Source: Triops longicaudatus
Taxonomy: Eukaryota > Arthropoda > Branchiopoda > Notostraca > Triopsidae
Assembly (NCBI GenBank): GCA_022885665.1
Contig: JAGQDJ010000202.1
Span: forward strand, 1,674,001 to 1,738,000
Direction of reading: 5' to 3'
DNA: 64,000 nucleotides
The notes below the pieces were generated by a model that saw only the letters and a list, made by a program, of their open reading frames with translations, was not told the DNA's origin and searched no databases. A program made the translations under genes and the position numbers. Numbering within the stretch: position 1 is the stretch's first letter; every line of letters starts with the position of its first letter. Below are positions 25,939 through 37,602 of the stretch, one piece after another.

Positions 25939-26506
25939 ATGGGATCTGCATTAGCTAAAACTCCCGTGCCTAACGTAGATAAAGGCCCTACCTTTGATCC
26001 TAATGAAGGTTTTCCATCCGAGCGTAAACCACGGGGTATAATAAGCGCGTTTGGTTTCAAGTTGTTTTTCATAAGATATTTATTGTCCGAATTCTGTTTT
26101 TCTAGAGCGTATTTATCGTGTTAATTTAATGTGTAAAAAATGCATGTAACTGAGAATTTCTTTGATTTTTTAGTTATGCTTGCCAAAGAAGAGGACTTGA
26201 AATCAGCCAAAATTCCCAAGGAATTCCGCGATTATTGCTCACACCTTTTGTTGCAATATCAAACGTGCCGGGCAGATAACTTTCCTTTGTTGTACAAATG
26301 TCACCACGATAAACATGAATACCTTCACTGCGAATATGAAGAGTAAATGTTGATAAGTCTCTTATCATCTGGTACTTTTCCAGTTAAACCTTTCTTTCAA
26401 TTTCAGTTATGTGCTCAGGATGAAAGAATTTGAACGAGAACGTCGTCTTCTTGAACGGCAAGCCAAGAAGGAAGCTAAAGCCCGCAGGGAAGAGTTGAAC
26501 GAATAA
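25939..26506 (+). CDS. NDUFB7: NADH dehydrogenase 1 beta subcomplex subunit 7 (NDUFB7)
   Basis: An accessory subunit of mitochondrial respiratory complex I on the intermembrane-space side. Exons 25939-26035, 26174-26342 and 26407-26506 give 121 residues. The twin CX9C motif of the CHCH fold is intact: Cys54-Cys64 and Cys75-Cys85. The N-terminus MGSALAK fits the N-myristoylation signal known for this subunit. Family blocks include GFPSERKPR, the VMLAKEED-type stretch and RMKEFERERRLLE, followed by a charged Lys/Glu/Arg-rich tail. It is somewhat shorter than the human protein, mainly at the C-terminus. The start is the ATG followed by Gly, since Gly2 is needed for myristoylation. Confidence 0.95.
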
Positions 26507-27882
26507 ACTGTCCTCATTAGCGATGTTTCTTGTGGCGGAGATAGACATCTAATGATCATTTGCAACCTTAGTACGACTGTAAATACAAAGTGATGAGGAT
26601 AATACTAGATTACTTGTGTTTATTTCTAATCAGTTCATCTTCTTACCCTCTTACAGAATCTTCTTTACATCAATTGGTCTTTCGTCTTTGTGTTGCTATA
26701 ACATCATGAATCATGTTATCCCATCTCTTCTAGGAATGACAAAGAAATTGCTGAACTACATGCCATATGTTCACGAAACGGAAATCCGCCGTCTTCTTCC
26801 AATACTCGTCTGAAAAGGAAACGTGCTTACATCCGTTAGACAGGGAATAATTAGACGTCTTGTTACTGTAGCTCGAAGTATCGCGTGTAATAGATCTTTT
26901 TCCAAGGGCATGTCTACCACCACTTCTAGCCAGTAGATTGATTTTGTAGAGGCACACCGAGTGCCATGGACATTATTGCGTATGCGTAGGCAGAGCTCCG
27001 ATTTTTAGTAGTCAGTCTTAAATGGTACTCATCCAAGCTTCGTCGACAGCTCACAATAATTAGAACTGCCCGCAGATATTCGCAACGTTTTCATCGGCTC
27101 GGCGAAAACACTGCCTAAACACCGCGTAAATTGAGCCGACAGTGCATGACTGATCACCACGGACTATTTTCATATGAAATAACGAAAACATTCGCAGCAT
27201 ATATTAAACCAGTTCGCTTTTACGTTAGAACAATTTCTTGTTTCCTTGCGTCCCATTACGCAACTCCTTGTAATTTAATTCTCCACCTAATTTAATATTG
27301 GTTGTCCGGATCCGAGCTATCAAATTAAGTGTGTTCCATTACATATAAACTTAATTACTGATTTAAACCTAAACATAATTCAAGCCTCTACTATATAAAA
27401 TTTAATTTAGCCCTCGATTTGTAAAGTTATTTATACGAGAATACTGTGACATTGCTTAACATTTTTTTCGATTGTTCGCATACCAATGAGATCTTATCTT
27501 TTTTCTAAAGGAAAGAAATCTTAGGGCTGGAAATGTTCATACTAAGGGGACAGCTTGATATCGGCTTAAGTTACGGGCATTTTGCGAACTAAGAGGGAAG
27601 ATATGGAAACATTATGCAACAGCGATGCTGCGGTGAGCGCCGCGCAGCATTAGAAGTAATTTAGGCAACGCCCACCTGGCTTATCCTACAAAATAGCCAG
27701 CCCTCTAGTGTCATGCCTGAAGGCCAATACTAGACAAGTTAGCGTGGATAGTACGTCTGTCTCGTGCACGCTGCGGTGTCTGCAACGTGGTGTCTAGTTT
27801 CAAGCCCTTTTGTACCATTGCCTTTGTTGTTTCAGTTAAAAGTTTAGGTTATTGTTACATAATTTTTGCGTGAAAAACTAGA
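26507..27882. other. Intergenic, NDUFB7 to IMPDH
   Basis: NDUFB7 3' flank and the IMPDH promoter region. No coding exon is seen. The only notable structure is a hairpin at 27625-27650. Confidence 0.5.
27625..27650. promoter_or_regulatory. Inverted repeat in IMPDH upstream region
   Basis: Arms ATGCTGCG and CGCAGCAT, a perfect 8-bp match, flank a 10-base GC-rich loop about 230 bp before the IMPDH start codon. This may be a dimeric factor site or a 5' UTR hairpin. Confidence 0.3.
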
Positions 27883-30800
27883 ATGGCAGAATATCTCATT
27901 GCTGGTGGTACTAGTTACATTCCTGATGATGGTCTTATGGCTTCTCAGCTTTTCGGTAGTGGTGACGGGCTGACATATAAGTACAAAAAATAAATATTTA
28001 TATTTCTTCTTCAAAAACGGTGTCAGTAGTAAAAAAAGCTAAGATGTATGTTAATTTCTCTGTTTTTTTATCCTTACAGTGACTTCATCATTCTTCCGGG
28101 TTTCATCGATTTTTGCGCCGACGAAGTGGTATGTTGTATTTTGACGTAATTTTGCATCGATTTACCACCTGTTCTTTTGCTGTCTTCCTCTTCTTGGTAC
28201 ATAGTAGCTTGAAGCACGGTAAACCAGGGCCGTGTCTAAGCGGTGGGCGCATTCCCGTGTTAATTAAAGCCCTTTTTTGAAAGGGTTTTTGGGTCCGACA
28301 AACCCCAAACCCGTAAACAAGCGACTGTCCAAAAGATATGACTAGATTGGATTTATGCTCTTTTTCTGTTTCCTCTCTTTATACTTTGTAATCTAATCAA
28401 CCATTTTGAACAAGCACACATTGTTTCCCTAGCACTGACGTTAGCCATCCTTGGCACCTTGCCAACTTATAGCAAGCTTTCCAATTCTAATATAACGTGC
28501 GTTTTTATGTATTATTGTAAACTTCTTCGCTTTAGGATTTAACCTCAGCTCTTACCAAGAAAATTTCCTTGAAAGCACCCTTGGTGTCCTCGCCAATGGA
28601 CACTGTCACCGAGTCCGATATGGCCGTAGCTATGGCGGTAAATTTAATATTTTTCATTATTTTTGTCAGAACTTTGTAAGATTTATTTTCTTATTTTAAC
28701 TAGTTATGCGGTGGCATTGGTATTATTCATCATAATTGTAATCCAGAATATCAAGCGAGCGAAGTATCCAAAGTCAAAAGATACCGTCATGGATTTATTC
28801 GGGATCCTGTTGTATTAACGCCAGACCATTTGGTAAGTCATTTCTAACGATTTTCCTTTTTTTCCTAATTAAGCGTAGAAACTTATCTTCTCGTTGATGT
28901 CGGTCGATTGATTCACATTAAAACTTCGAAAAACAGTTTTTATCTTATCGTAGTGTGTACATAAAATGCTACTGTTGTGAGGAACGTTCATTGCGTGGAG
29001 GAATTCCCACTCAAAAATTTTGAAACATTTTTTACATGTAATTTTTGTCGTTATTGACAGATGGTTTTCTGATAACAACCGGTGGACGTTTTTTTGTGTG
29101 GTTGCGTCTATTTACTTAAATTCAGTATTGATGGTGTGACAATAAAAGTACTTTATTTTTTTAGGTGAAAGACGTTTTAGCTATTAAAAGAAAGCGCGGT
29201 TTCGCCGGCATTCCAATCACGGAGAATGGGAAATTGGGTGGAAAATTAGTCGGCATTGTCACTTCCCGTGATATTGACTTTTTGGAAAAATCAGTGGATA
29301 TGCCTCTGAAACAGGTAAAAGCTGTTCTCTTTACCTAATGTGTTTTCTTATGGCATGGACATTTTGTCGACCGAGCGTTGTGTGAGCTTATTGTTTTGTT
29401 GTAAGATGTGTGTAATAATTATGGCATGGTAGATGTGATTTTTACTATGATTCTCTTATTCGCTGCTTTTTGTATGCAGAACGCCATGGAATGGCCTGTG
29501 GCCCAGGTATCAATTCCAAGCTTAATCTTTTAATCTACTTCCCTAACAATTTCCTCAGTGTGAATGATTTTTGCAGTCCGCTAAAACGGATTTCTTTGTT
29601 TTCCTTTTTCTTTCCTCTTTTAAAGTGTTAAAGATAAAAAAATACAATTTTTTGATTCGGTGCGAAAGGTCATGACGCCAGCAGAAAACCTTGTAACAGC
29701 CCCGGCTGGAGTCACGCTTCAGGAAGCTAATGCAATCCTCGAGAAATCCAAGAAAGGGAAACTGCCTATTGTGAATGATAAAGGAGAACTGGTGTCTCTC
29801 ATTGCCCGGACGGATCTGAAGAAATCACGAGAGTATCCGTTTGCCTCGACTGATGTCGGTCAGCAGTTGTTGGTTGGAGCAGCTATTGGAACACGAGAAG
29901 ATGACAAAGCACGCTTAGCGTTACTCGTCCAAGCTGGAGTCGATGTGGTTGTTTTGGTGTGTATTTCAAACCCAAGTATAACATAACAAACAATGAGCTA
30001 ATCTTGACTATTTTCTTATGTATCTATTTTGTATTAGCTGTGTTTTAAACGCATTCTCTTATCACTTATTACTCAAATTTCTAACTTCGTTTTCTTTCCG
30101 GTCTGGTAATTAATAGCTTCTTTCTTTTCAGGATTCTTCGCAAGGAAATTCGATTTTCCAAATTGCTATGATTAAGTATATTAAGGAGACCTACCCGACT
30201 TTACAAGTCGTAGGAGGAAACGGTTAGTGTACACGACAACTCTTTTACTCTTTTTTGTTTACTTGCATGGATATCATAATGACAGCGAAGTAATTTTTCT
30301 CCTTTCTTCGTAGTGGTGACAGCGGCGCAGGCTAAGAACCTGATAGATGCTGGAGTTGATGCATTGCGAGTTGGGATGGGAAGCGGCTCTATCTGTATCA
30401 CGCAAGAAGTTATGGCTGTAGGCAGATCTCAGGCCACCGCTGTCTATAAAGTGGCTGAATATGCTCGTCGTTTTGGCGTCCCTGTGATAGCTGATGGAGG
30501 TATCCAATCCGGAGGCCATATTGCCAAGGCTTTGACTCTTGGAGCTTCGACAGGTAATTAAATAGGAATTTTAACTCTCTCTATTTGCTGATTGTCATCT
30601 TGTAAACATTCTCGCACATCCACCTAATTCCCTTGTAAGGCCTGCAAGAGTACTTAATTGACAGCCGATTAGTTGTTGCGATCAATTCACAATGTATTTA
30701 TTTTGTGTCAACATAAAGACTAACACTAAGCTATAATCATAAGCTATTTGATGTAGCAGTGAACTTTCAAAATTCCAAAAGAACTTGAATTCTCAAAACG

Positions 30801-31382
30801 AATAATATTGTGATTGGGTGTTTGGTCTTTAGTGATGATGGGTTCTATGTTGGCCGGAACCTCAGAGTCTCCTGGTGAATACTTCTTCGCTGATGGTGTT
30901 CGACTCAAGAAATACAGAGGTATGGGAAGTTTAGAAGCTATGGAACACAAAGATGGTAAAGGATCTGCTTCAGATCGATATTTCCACAGGTAAATCATAA
31001 AAAGAACTGCATAATGACTTGTTCTAACTGAGCATCGTGTTATTTTCAGCGAATCGGATAAGATTAAAGTAGCACAAGGTGTAAGTGGAGCCATACAAGA
31101 CAAAGGATCTGTTTTGCGATTCTTGCCGTATTTGCAAACCGGACTTCGTCATGGATGTCAAGATATTGGTGCTCGTTCTTTGTCACAGCTCAGGTAAGAC
31201 TTTAAGAGGAAAAGAAATTGTCTTAATTTTTAACGTTTTGTCTGAATTGATTAATGCAACATTTCTACACTTTTAGGTCTATGATGTACAGTGGTGAAGT
31301 GAAAATTGAACGTCGTACACCATCGGCTCAGATAGAAGGTGGCGTCCATAGTCTGTATCAGTATGAAAAGCGTCTATTTTAA
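27883..31382 (+). CDS. IMPDH: Inosine-5'-monophosphate dehydrogenase
   Basis: Oxidises IMP to XMP with NAD+, the rate-limiting step of guanine nucleotide synthesis; cytosolic tetramer. Exons: 27883-27980, 28080-28128, 28536-28637, 28704-28832, 29165-29314, 29669-29956, 30132-30222, 30314-30553, 30833-30989, 31050-31193 and 31277-31382, giving 517 residues (human 514). Visible signatures are LTYNDFIILPG near the N-terminus, the tandem CBS (Bateman) module about 110-230, the catalytic loop GSGSICITQE with Cys330, YRGMGS, and the C-terminus YEKRLF. A 27-bp segment at 29480-29506 could be an optional exon inside the Bateman module. The acceptor of the sixth exon has a weak pyrimidine tract, and alternative acceptors exist upstream. 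AATAAA at 31915-31920 fits the 3' end. Confidence 0.97.
29480..29506 (+). other. Candidate in-frame microexon of IMPDH
   Basis: 27 bp between a TGCAG acceptor and a CAG|GTATC donor. It is phase 0 at both ends and encodes NAMEWPVAQ. It would insert after residue 176, between exons that already join perfectly without it. No counterpart exists in the human or fly sequence as I know it. Confidence 0.35.
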
Positions 31383-31914
31383 CTTCGCAGAAATCTGATA
31401 TGCTAAAACTATTGCTTTAATCCAGCTGAAGGAATTTTGAAAAGGACGAATAATATGGACCATTCTAGAACAGGGACCATGTACATTTTGCCAAATTGTG
31501 TGTGGCTGAATGTTACGAAGGTCATAGACAACCTGTTCGTTCCCTTTTTTGTTTTCTGTTTTTCTATTAAAGCTCTTCCGAAATGGAACCTTCTCCGGTA
31601 TCCGCATCATTGTTTGTTACATATAAACAAATTCCTTTTTTTTCAGTTGGAACTGACTGTTATTCGGTCGATAAAAGTTACTAAAAATCACGAAATTGAG
31701 AATGTTTTTTGTTATCAGAAAAAAAGCTGTCTGCTTTCATGACTCAAAGCCTACCTACCCAGTGGTAATCATTCCTATTTTGTTTTGTTTTTCCCTGTCC
31801 AGCCTCCCGTGTTGTTAAAAGCCAATGAATTGTGCTAAAAAAGTGCATTGAATTTTTTGTTTATTGAACACGATAATACTGCGATCTGCTAAACAGTGTA
31901 AAACTTGGAGGCAA

Positions 31915-31920
31915 AATAAA
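31915..31920 (+). other. Polyadenylation signal AATAAA
   Basis: Canonical hexamer about 530 bp after the IMPDH stop codon, with no gene between. Confidence 0.5.
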
Positions 31921-32574
31921 AATTTTTCGAAGGTTTAATTTTATCAATTTGCACCCTTAATGGATATTGTCTGTTAAAACCATTATTCATAGAATAAGAC
32001 AACTGACGAATACAATTCAAAACATGTAAACTATTTTCTGCCTTTCTTTCTACTCCGAGACTGATTTGGTGAATTCAACGTAGTCTCTCATTTCACGAGA
32101 ACTTTTGTCATATTCTTCGCAAACGCTTTCTTTTCTAATCGTGGCTGTAATTTGAAAAGTCTGCCTAGTCAAGTGCCGCAGCCCTTACGGTATCGATAAA
32201 TATTGTCGTCGATACAAAAGCTGAATGAGCCACGTGCTCGTCGGCAAAACAAGACGGTAGGATCGTAGCGTAGAGGGTAGCAACCCTTAGAAGTTAGCAA
32301 GAGTATGGAGTAAAAATTAAGTAAGTCAGATCAGTTTCGAAATCCTGTCTATTGACTCATCCTTTATTCGTACCCTGTGTAACCGTAATTATTGTAATTA
32401 CCCGATGTAACCTCAATTTTAAGTTCACCGTTTTCAGGCGTTTTCTGTTGTATGTGTCCATTACGTAGCAGGTGACATGTGGCATGGCTGACATTCTCTC
32501 ACCCGTACTTCCGCTCCTTTCAGGTCGTTCTTTCTAACACTTGCGCTAGTCCGTAGTATGTTAGTAGTAGAAGC
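31921..32574. other. Intergenic with DRE-like site
   Basis: Promoter region of the zinc-finger gene. TATCGATA (32190-32197), the core of the arthropod DRE housekeeping element, lies about 380 bp before the start codon. No coding exon is seen. Confidence 0.4.
32190..32197. promoter_or_regulatory. DRE-like TATCGATA
   Basis: An exact 8-bp palindrome matching the DREF-binding core known from Drosophila housekeeping promoters. Use in this species is inferred. Confidence 0.3.
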
Positions 32575-35500
32575 ATGGAAAGTTACACGCCCATTACTCC
32601 CAAAGCCGATCGGGATCAGTCGGATTCCGATGAAAATAAAGATAGTGTGAATGTCACTTCTGAAACTATAATAGCAGACGATTCGGCACACCAGCCGAAT
32701 GATATTCTTTCTCCTTTGCTTCTGAACAGTAAGTTCTTTTTTATTGTTCTGCTACTAACCGTAATTCTTTTACGTTGACTACAAAATACTAATTTATTTC
32801 ATTCTTTTACAGTCGATGAGTCCGAATCTTCCCGTCCAGAATTTCTTACGCCAGATGAGTCCTGGAGTACCCAGCAAGACCTAGAACGGTGCGAAACTAA
32901 CGATTTCTCCAGCAACAATAATGGTATTTGCAGTAATGCGGGACACGTTGTACCCAACGACCAAACGTGGAATCGATGGCAGTTTTACCAGCCTGCTTTG
33001 CAAATCTGTCACTCAGCCGCTTATCAAGATCATCCCGAATGTTTCAAGACACCTTTTTGCACTTCCACACCATCCAAGCTTCCGGATTTCACCTGGTTCC
33101 GAGAAGGAAACGAAGAAACTCCTACCAGTTATGATCCAGGCCAGTACATGCCCAATAGCTCGAATCACCATGTCTTGACGCCTTCATGTGTTCATCCAAA
33201 CTACACGCAGCCGTGCTTCAGTACACCTGAGCCTCCATTAGGCCCAACGTTTGACACCTCTCAATCAAACTTCACTCCAAATTCATTTTTCTCCTCACCT
33301 GCGTCCAGTAATCTCTTCAGTGTACCCAAAAGCTCCCACGGCACCGAAAATTCGGATGAGTCGACCGAATCATCCCCATCGCCCATGGAGAATCAAGAAT
33401 GTGCCTCGAATGTCGAGCCCCATCGTCCAAATACCGACTTCCGATTAAATAGCGTTTTCACACATGGCAATTCCAATTTAGGCAACCGTAATCCTCCTTC
33501 GCTACAAAATAATTACCAGTTTTCACCTAATTTGCAGTTCGATTTTAATTGGCCAAATGCAACTCACTACCGTGCCAAAATCTATACCCGTAGTTATCCT
33601 CAACCCTACGCGCTTAATCGCGCCAATTATCACTCCTTTACCAGTACCGTGTCGCCATATTATGCCTATAACTCCGTGCCGTCCATGCCTCAGCCTACCT
33701 TGCCTAATCAAACTCTGGATTGTATGGTCCCTCTTAGCCCTTCGCAACACCCCCAGCAGTGTGGTAGTTTTGCAACCAAAGGCTATGAAATGCGCTCGCC
33801 CAACGTAGCATTTCAAGGCAGTCATTTGGACAACTTCAATTGCTCTCCGGAACCGGGCAAAGAAATTGAATTTCGGTGTGGAATATGCGCCCGTCTTTGT
33901 TCTTCCATTGGTGTAAGAATTTTTGTACTAATTTCTGTGGCTTGTTATAGGACGTTTTTCTTCATTTTTCTATATTTGTTTTAGTAATTATTATTTTATG
34001 CATATTTTTACAACAATTTCTGAAAACTTCCCTACTCAGTTCATTTGATATCACTATTGATTTATACGTTTTTGTTGGCTTAGTTATTTGTTATGTTTTT
34101 AGTTTGTTTCCATTTCTTGTGTATTTTGTTCAGTTCTACTGTATTATTTTTCGTGTGTTTTTCTTAGATTGATATTAAGGTTTCACATTTCTAATTTCAG
34201 AATTATTGTCATTGAATAACCGTAAATAGGGCTTGAAGAAACATATGCAGTGTTGCGCAGCGTCTGCGAGAATACGTCAATCCATGGTGATGAATCGAAG
34301 ACCAGCGTGTCAAACCGTAACATCGGGCGAATTCCAGTACGATACTACACAAAGTGCTCCCCACAATTCGGAACCTTCTTCGCCGTTTGGGGGCAATTTT
34401 TCTATGAATATGAATTTCCAGTCTCCGGAGAATGCCTTAGCTACACCAAGTCCGCAGGAATCTGTGAAAGACAAGCCACAGGACCAATCTGCGCGACTAG
34501 TTTGCTCTGTTTGTGACCACGTTGCGTTTAGCGCCCAGAGCTTGCTGCAGCATTTGAGCCTGCACGGAGAGGTTGAGGCTGGCAAATCGCACATTCATCA
34601 GTGCACCACATGTGGCGGGCAATTCCAGCGCTTGGCCCAGTTCCAGAAACATTTGCGTGTATCTGCGTCATGCGGTGCTGCACCGAAGGAGTGTTTCGAA
34701 TGTCAGGTAATTCAGGTCGTAAGCTTCCGTGATAGTCTTTTATTAGTGTAACATTTTTAGGGACACAATTACTTATTTTAACTTTAGTAGATTTGCGAGT
34801 TCTTTGATTTTTCTAAATTATTGTAAATTCCTTATCAATTCTATATGTACTTTAATAGGTTTGCAAAAGTCCATTTACGCGTAGAGACAGTTTAAGGGAC
34901 CACATGCGTACCCACAGTAACGCCGTACGTAAATTGCCTTCCTCATCTTGTCCTGTGTGCAGCAAAGAAGTCGCTACGAGTCGTCTTTCGTCTCATTTGC
35001 TTTCCCATACCAGTACGTATTTCCATTTTTGTTAGAGCATGAATGCACCAACTGAAATTTTCTTTATTGGAATGCAAAGCTTGTGAGCCTTTGTTCAGGG
35101 AGGAAAGCTATTCTCATTTTTGGGACCTTTTTTTGTAGACGGGAAGTCATTTGTTTGCGAAGTTTGCAGTAAGAGCTTTGGGTCTAGTGGGTCGTTGAAA
35201 AAGCATGTGCGTGTTCACGGTGCTGAGAAACCTTTCCCTTGTACTGTGGTATGTTTTTCACTATAGTTTCTATAAACTTTCTATGTTTTACAGCATTGTT
35301 TGCATCGTGTATTTGCTTGCTTATATCTTTTCTGCAGTGTGGCAAAGGATATGCTTCTAAAGATTCACTCAAGGGACATAAATGTATTGAAATGTGCGGA
35401 GTGTGCTTTGCGAAATTCCCGTCCTTGCTTATCCTGCAAGAACACATGTCTTCAGAGCATCCCGGTATTTTGGCACTGATTCCTATTTTTCGATTCTTAT

Positions 35501-36821
35501 TGGCTCACGTTGATCTTGAATTAGTTCTATTAAGTTTTCTCTGTGTAAGAAGCCTACCTACGTATTGTACTAAAAATATTATGCTTTAGTTTAAAAATGA
35601 GAAAGCTCCAAACCTATTAGCTTAATACCCTTAAAAAAGCGCTTTTGATTCCGTCTCTAGGAATAGTTGCGTATCAGTGCCCAACTTGCCGTAAAATTTT
35701 TCTTGACCAAGATCTGTTGGACCAGCACCTTAGTACTGCGCATAGGAAGCCACAAAAACGTTATGCTTGTTCCATCTGCACCCGCACTTTTGCGTCTAAA
35801 GGATACCTGTCCAAACACGAAGCTGGTCACAGGGTTGAACAAACCCTGGCTTGTTTGAAATGCAAGCTTACGTTTATGTCCCGTAGTTCTTTTTTAGCTC
35901 ACCAAGCGCAACATGAAAAGGTAAATGTTTTCTTGCGCTATATCGTTAGAGCCTCGGAACGTTAAATGTATGTTTGTTCTCGTTGAAGGCTAATTACATG
36001 AAGTGCCCGGATTGCGCCCGGACTTATTTGCGAAAAGATGGTTTAGAACGTCACCTGGTGTCTATCCATGGATGTACTCGCCTTGTGGCGAAGGAAAAAG
36101 CGAGGCAAGTCTCTGTGAAAGGTAAGCATTTTAATTTCAGGAAGCATTTTAATTACGGTATATTAAAAATGAGATGGCTTTAGTGCTAGCAGAGCTGAAC
36201 GCTGGTCCTTTTGTACCTGATACCACCGTGCTTCCCCTATCTGAAGATTCTGTTCGAGTTCTAAATGAAGAAATAGAACCAAGTCCGTGCAATAGTCTCA
36301 TAGTTGAAGAAGGTCTCGTGAATACTGTAGAAAGGCAAGAAGCCAAGGCTAGTCAAATGGACGGGTCACCTGAAGAAGAGCAGAAGCGCCAAGCGCTTTG
36401 CGAAAATGTGTTACAATTGTTGTCTGTTTCCTTGGGAATGCCTTGCTTGGAAAGTCTGGGTTGGCCCCATCAACCTATCCGTGTTATCTTAGCAAGAATT
36501 GTAGAGCGTTTAGGCCTCACGTGGGACTCGAGTTGCGCGGACGAGTCTGATACGTTTCGCCGTGATGTGCGCACTCTGATTGAGCACATCGTGAAGGATA
36601 AACGTTGTCTCCATGAAGCATTGAGAAACCGTCCTTTGGATTTGTACGTAGAAGCAGTTGTGCGAGAAATGAAATCCCAGAAGCTCCGCCTTCAAGAACA
36701 TTTGGCTGTTGCCAGAACAGTCAACAATGGAGAAATGAGTGAGGAGGAAGAAGGTGAGGAAGCCGGGGAGGAAGGCGACGCTCAAGATGAATCTCAGGAA
36801 AATGAGCTAAGCATTCCATAA
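32575..36821 (+). CDS. Zinc-finger protein with 12 C2H2/C2HC fingers, probable nucleic-acid-binding regulator
   Basis: Exons: 32575-32728, 32813-33912, 34230-34706, 34859-35012, 35139-35248, 35338-35464, 35661-35920, 35989-36121 and 36193-36821, giving 1047 residues. The first 400 or so residues are a disordered Asn/Ser/Pro-rich region without fingers. About 12 zinc fingers follow. Fingers 1, 3 and 7 end in His-Cys instead of His-His, and finger 1 is built across the junction of exons 2 and 3. Two fingers (4 and 6) have canonical spacing with TH or VH ends. The last 200 residues have no fingers: an apparently helical region, then a Glu/Asp-rich tail. The final exon can start at either half of a TAGCAG tandem acceptor (36190 or 36193). 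Fingers are certain; I do not recognise an orthologue. Confidence 0.88.
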
Positions 36822-37602
36822 GAGATCCGAGTTGATATCAAAAGTTTCTTGCCGTGAATCTGACTTTCGTTCCTATTGATGATTGATGTTTAAGTTCGTT
36901 TTCGTGTTTTTCAGTATTTGATATTCCAGTGATTTGCGCAGTCACAAAGAAAAAAATGGAGTTGCGTTTATGTGCCTTAAATTGAGAAGATGTGAACGGA
37001 TGAGGATCTCGTTTTATTTCAGTCACCCTTACGATTTTTGTACCTTGTTCTCCCATGTGGGGTTAAATTGCAATCGTTTTGCAAAATACATATCCGGAAA
37101 AGTTCGTAACATTGTCAAATTCTGAAGAAGTACTCTAATAAGTGAAATATAAAGAGGGTAAATTGAAATCAGCGCCCGTTTACACCCCGACCATTTTATC
37201 GGCATACTTTGCCATCTAAAAAGCTAGTTGTAGTCAGAATAATATTAACTTAGGAAATAACTACTCCGGAAGCCGACGTAAATTCAAGGTTCTCTATTGA
37301 ACTAGCCTAACCGTGCAGCGTATAAATTTTGACGATAAACAAATAAAACAAGGTCGCGTAGTTCGTAAAATTCTGATTTACTGATGCGATATTTTCTCGT
37401 TACCGTGATTTCGATTTGCGTTCGAAGTTCATATTTTTGCCATGGTAAAGTTCATTTCGTTTTCGTCGTTCTCGTTTCCGTCGGAGCGTTTCGCATGTCA
37501 AAAGTTTTGTTTATATTTTGCTTTTGCGGCAGTTGCTGAAGTGTGTTGCCGCATTCGAGTAGAATTTTTTGTTTAGTCCAGATTTGTACATTATAACTTA
37601 GC
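36822..37602. other. Intergenic, zinc-finger gene to TBCD
   Basis: Contains the 3' UTR of the zinc-finger gene and the TBCD promoter. Short frames here have no family resemblance and no other feature is seen. Confidence 0.5.

Noticed and set aside
31437..31742. 101-codon frame after IMPDH
   Set aside because: Falls in the IMPDH 3' UTR before its AATAAA; no family resemblance.
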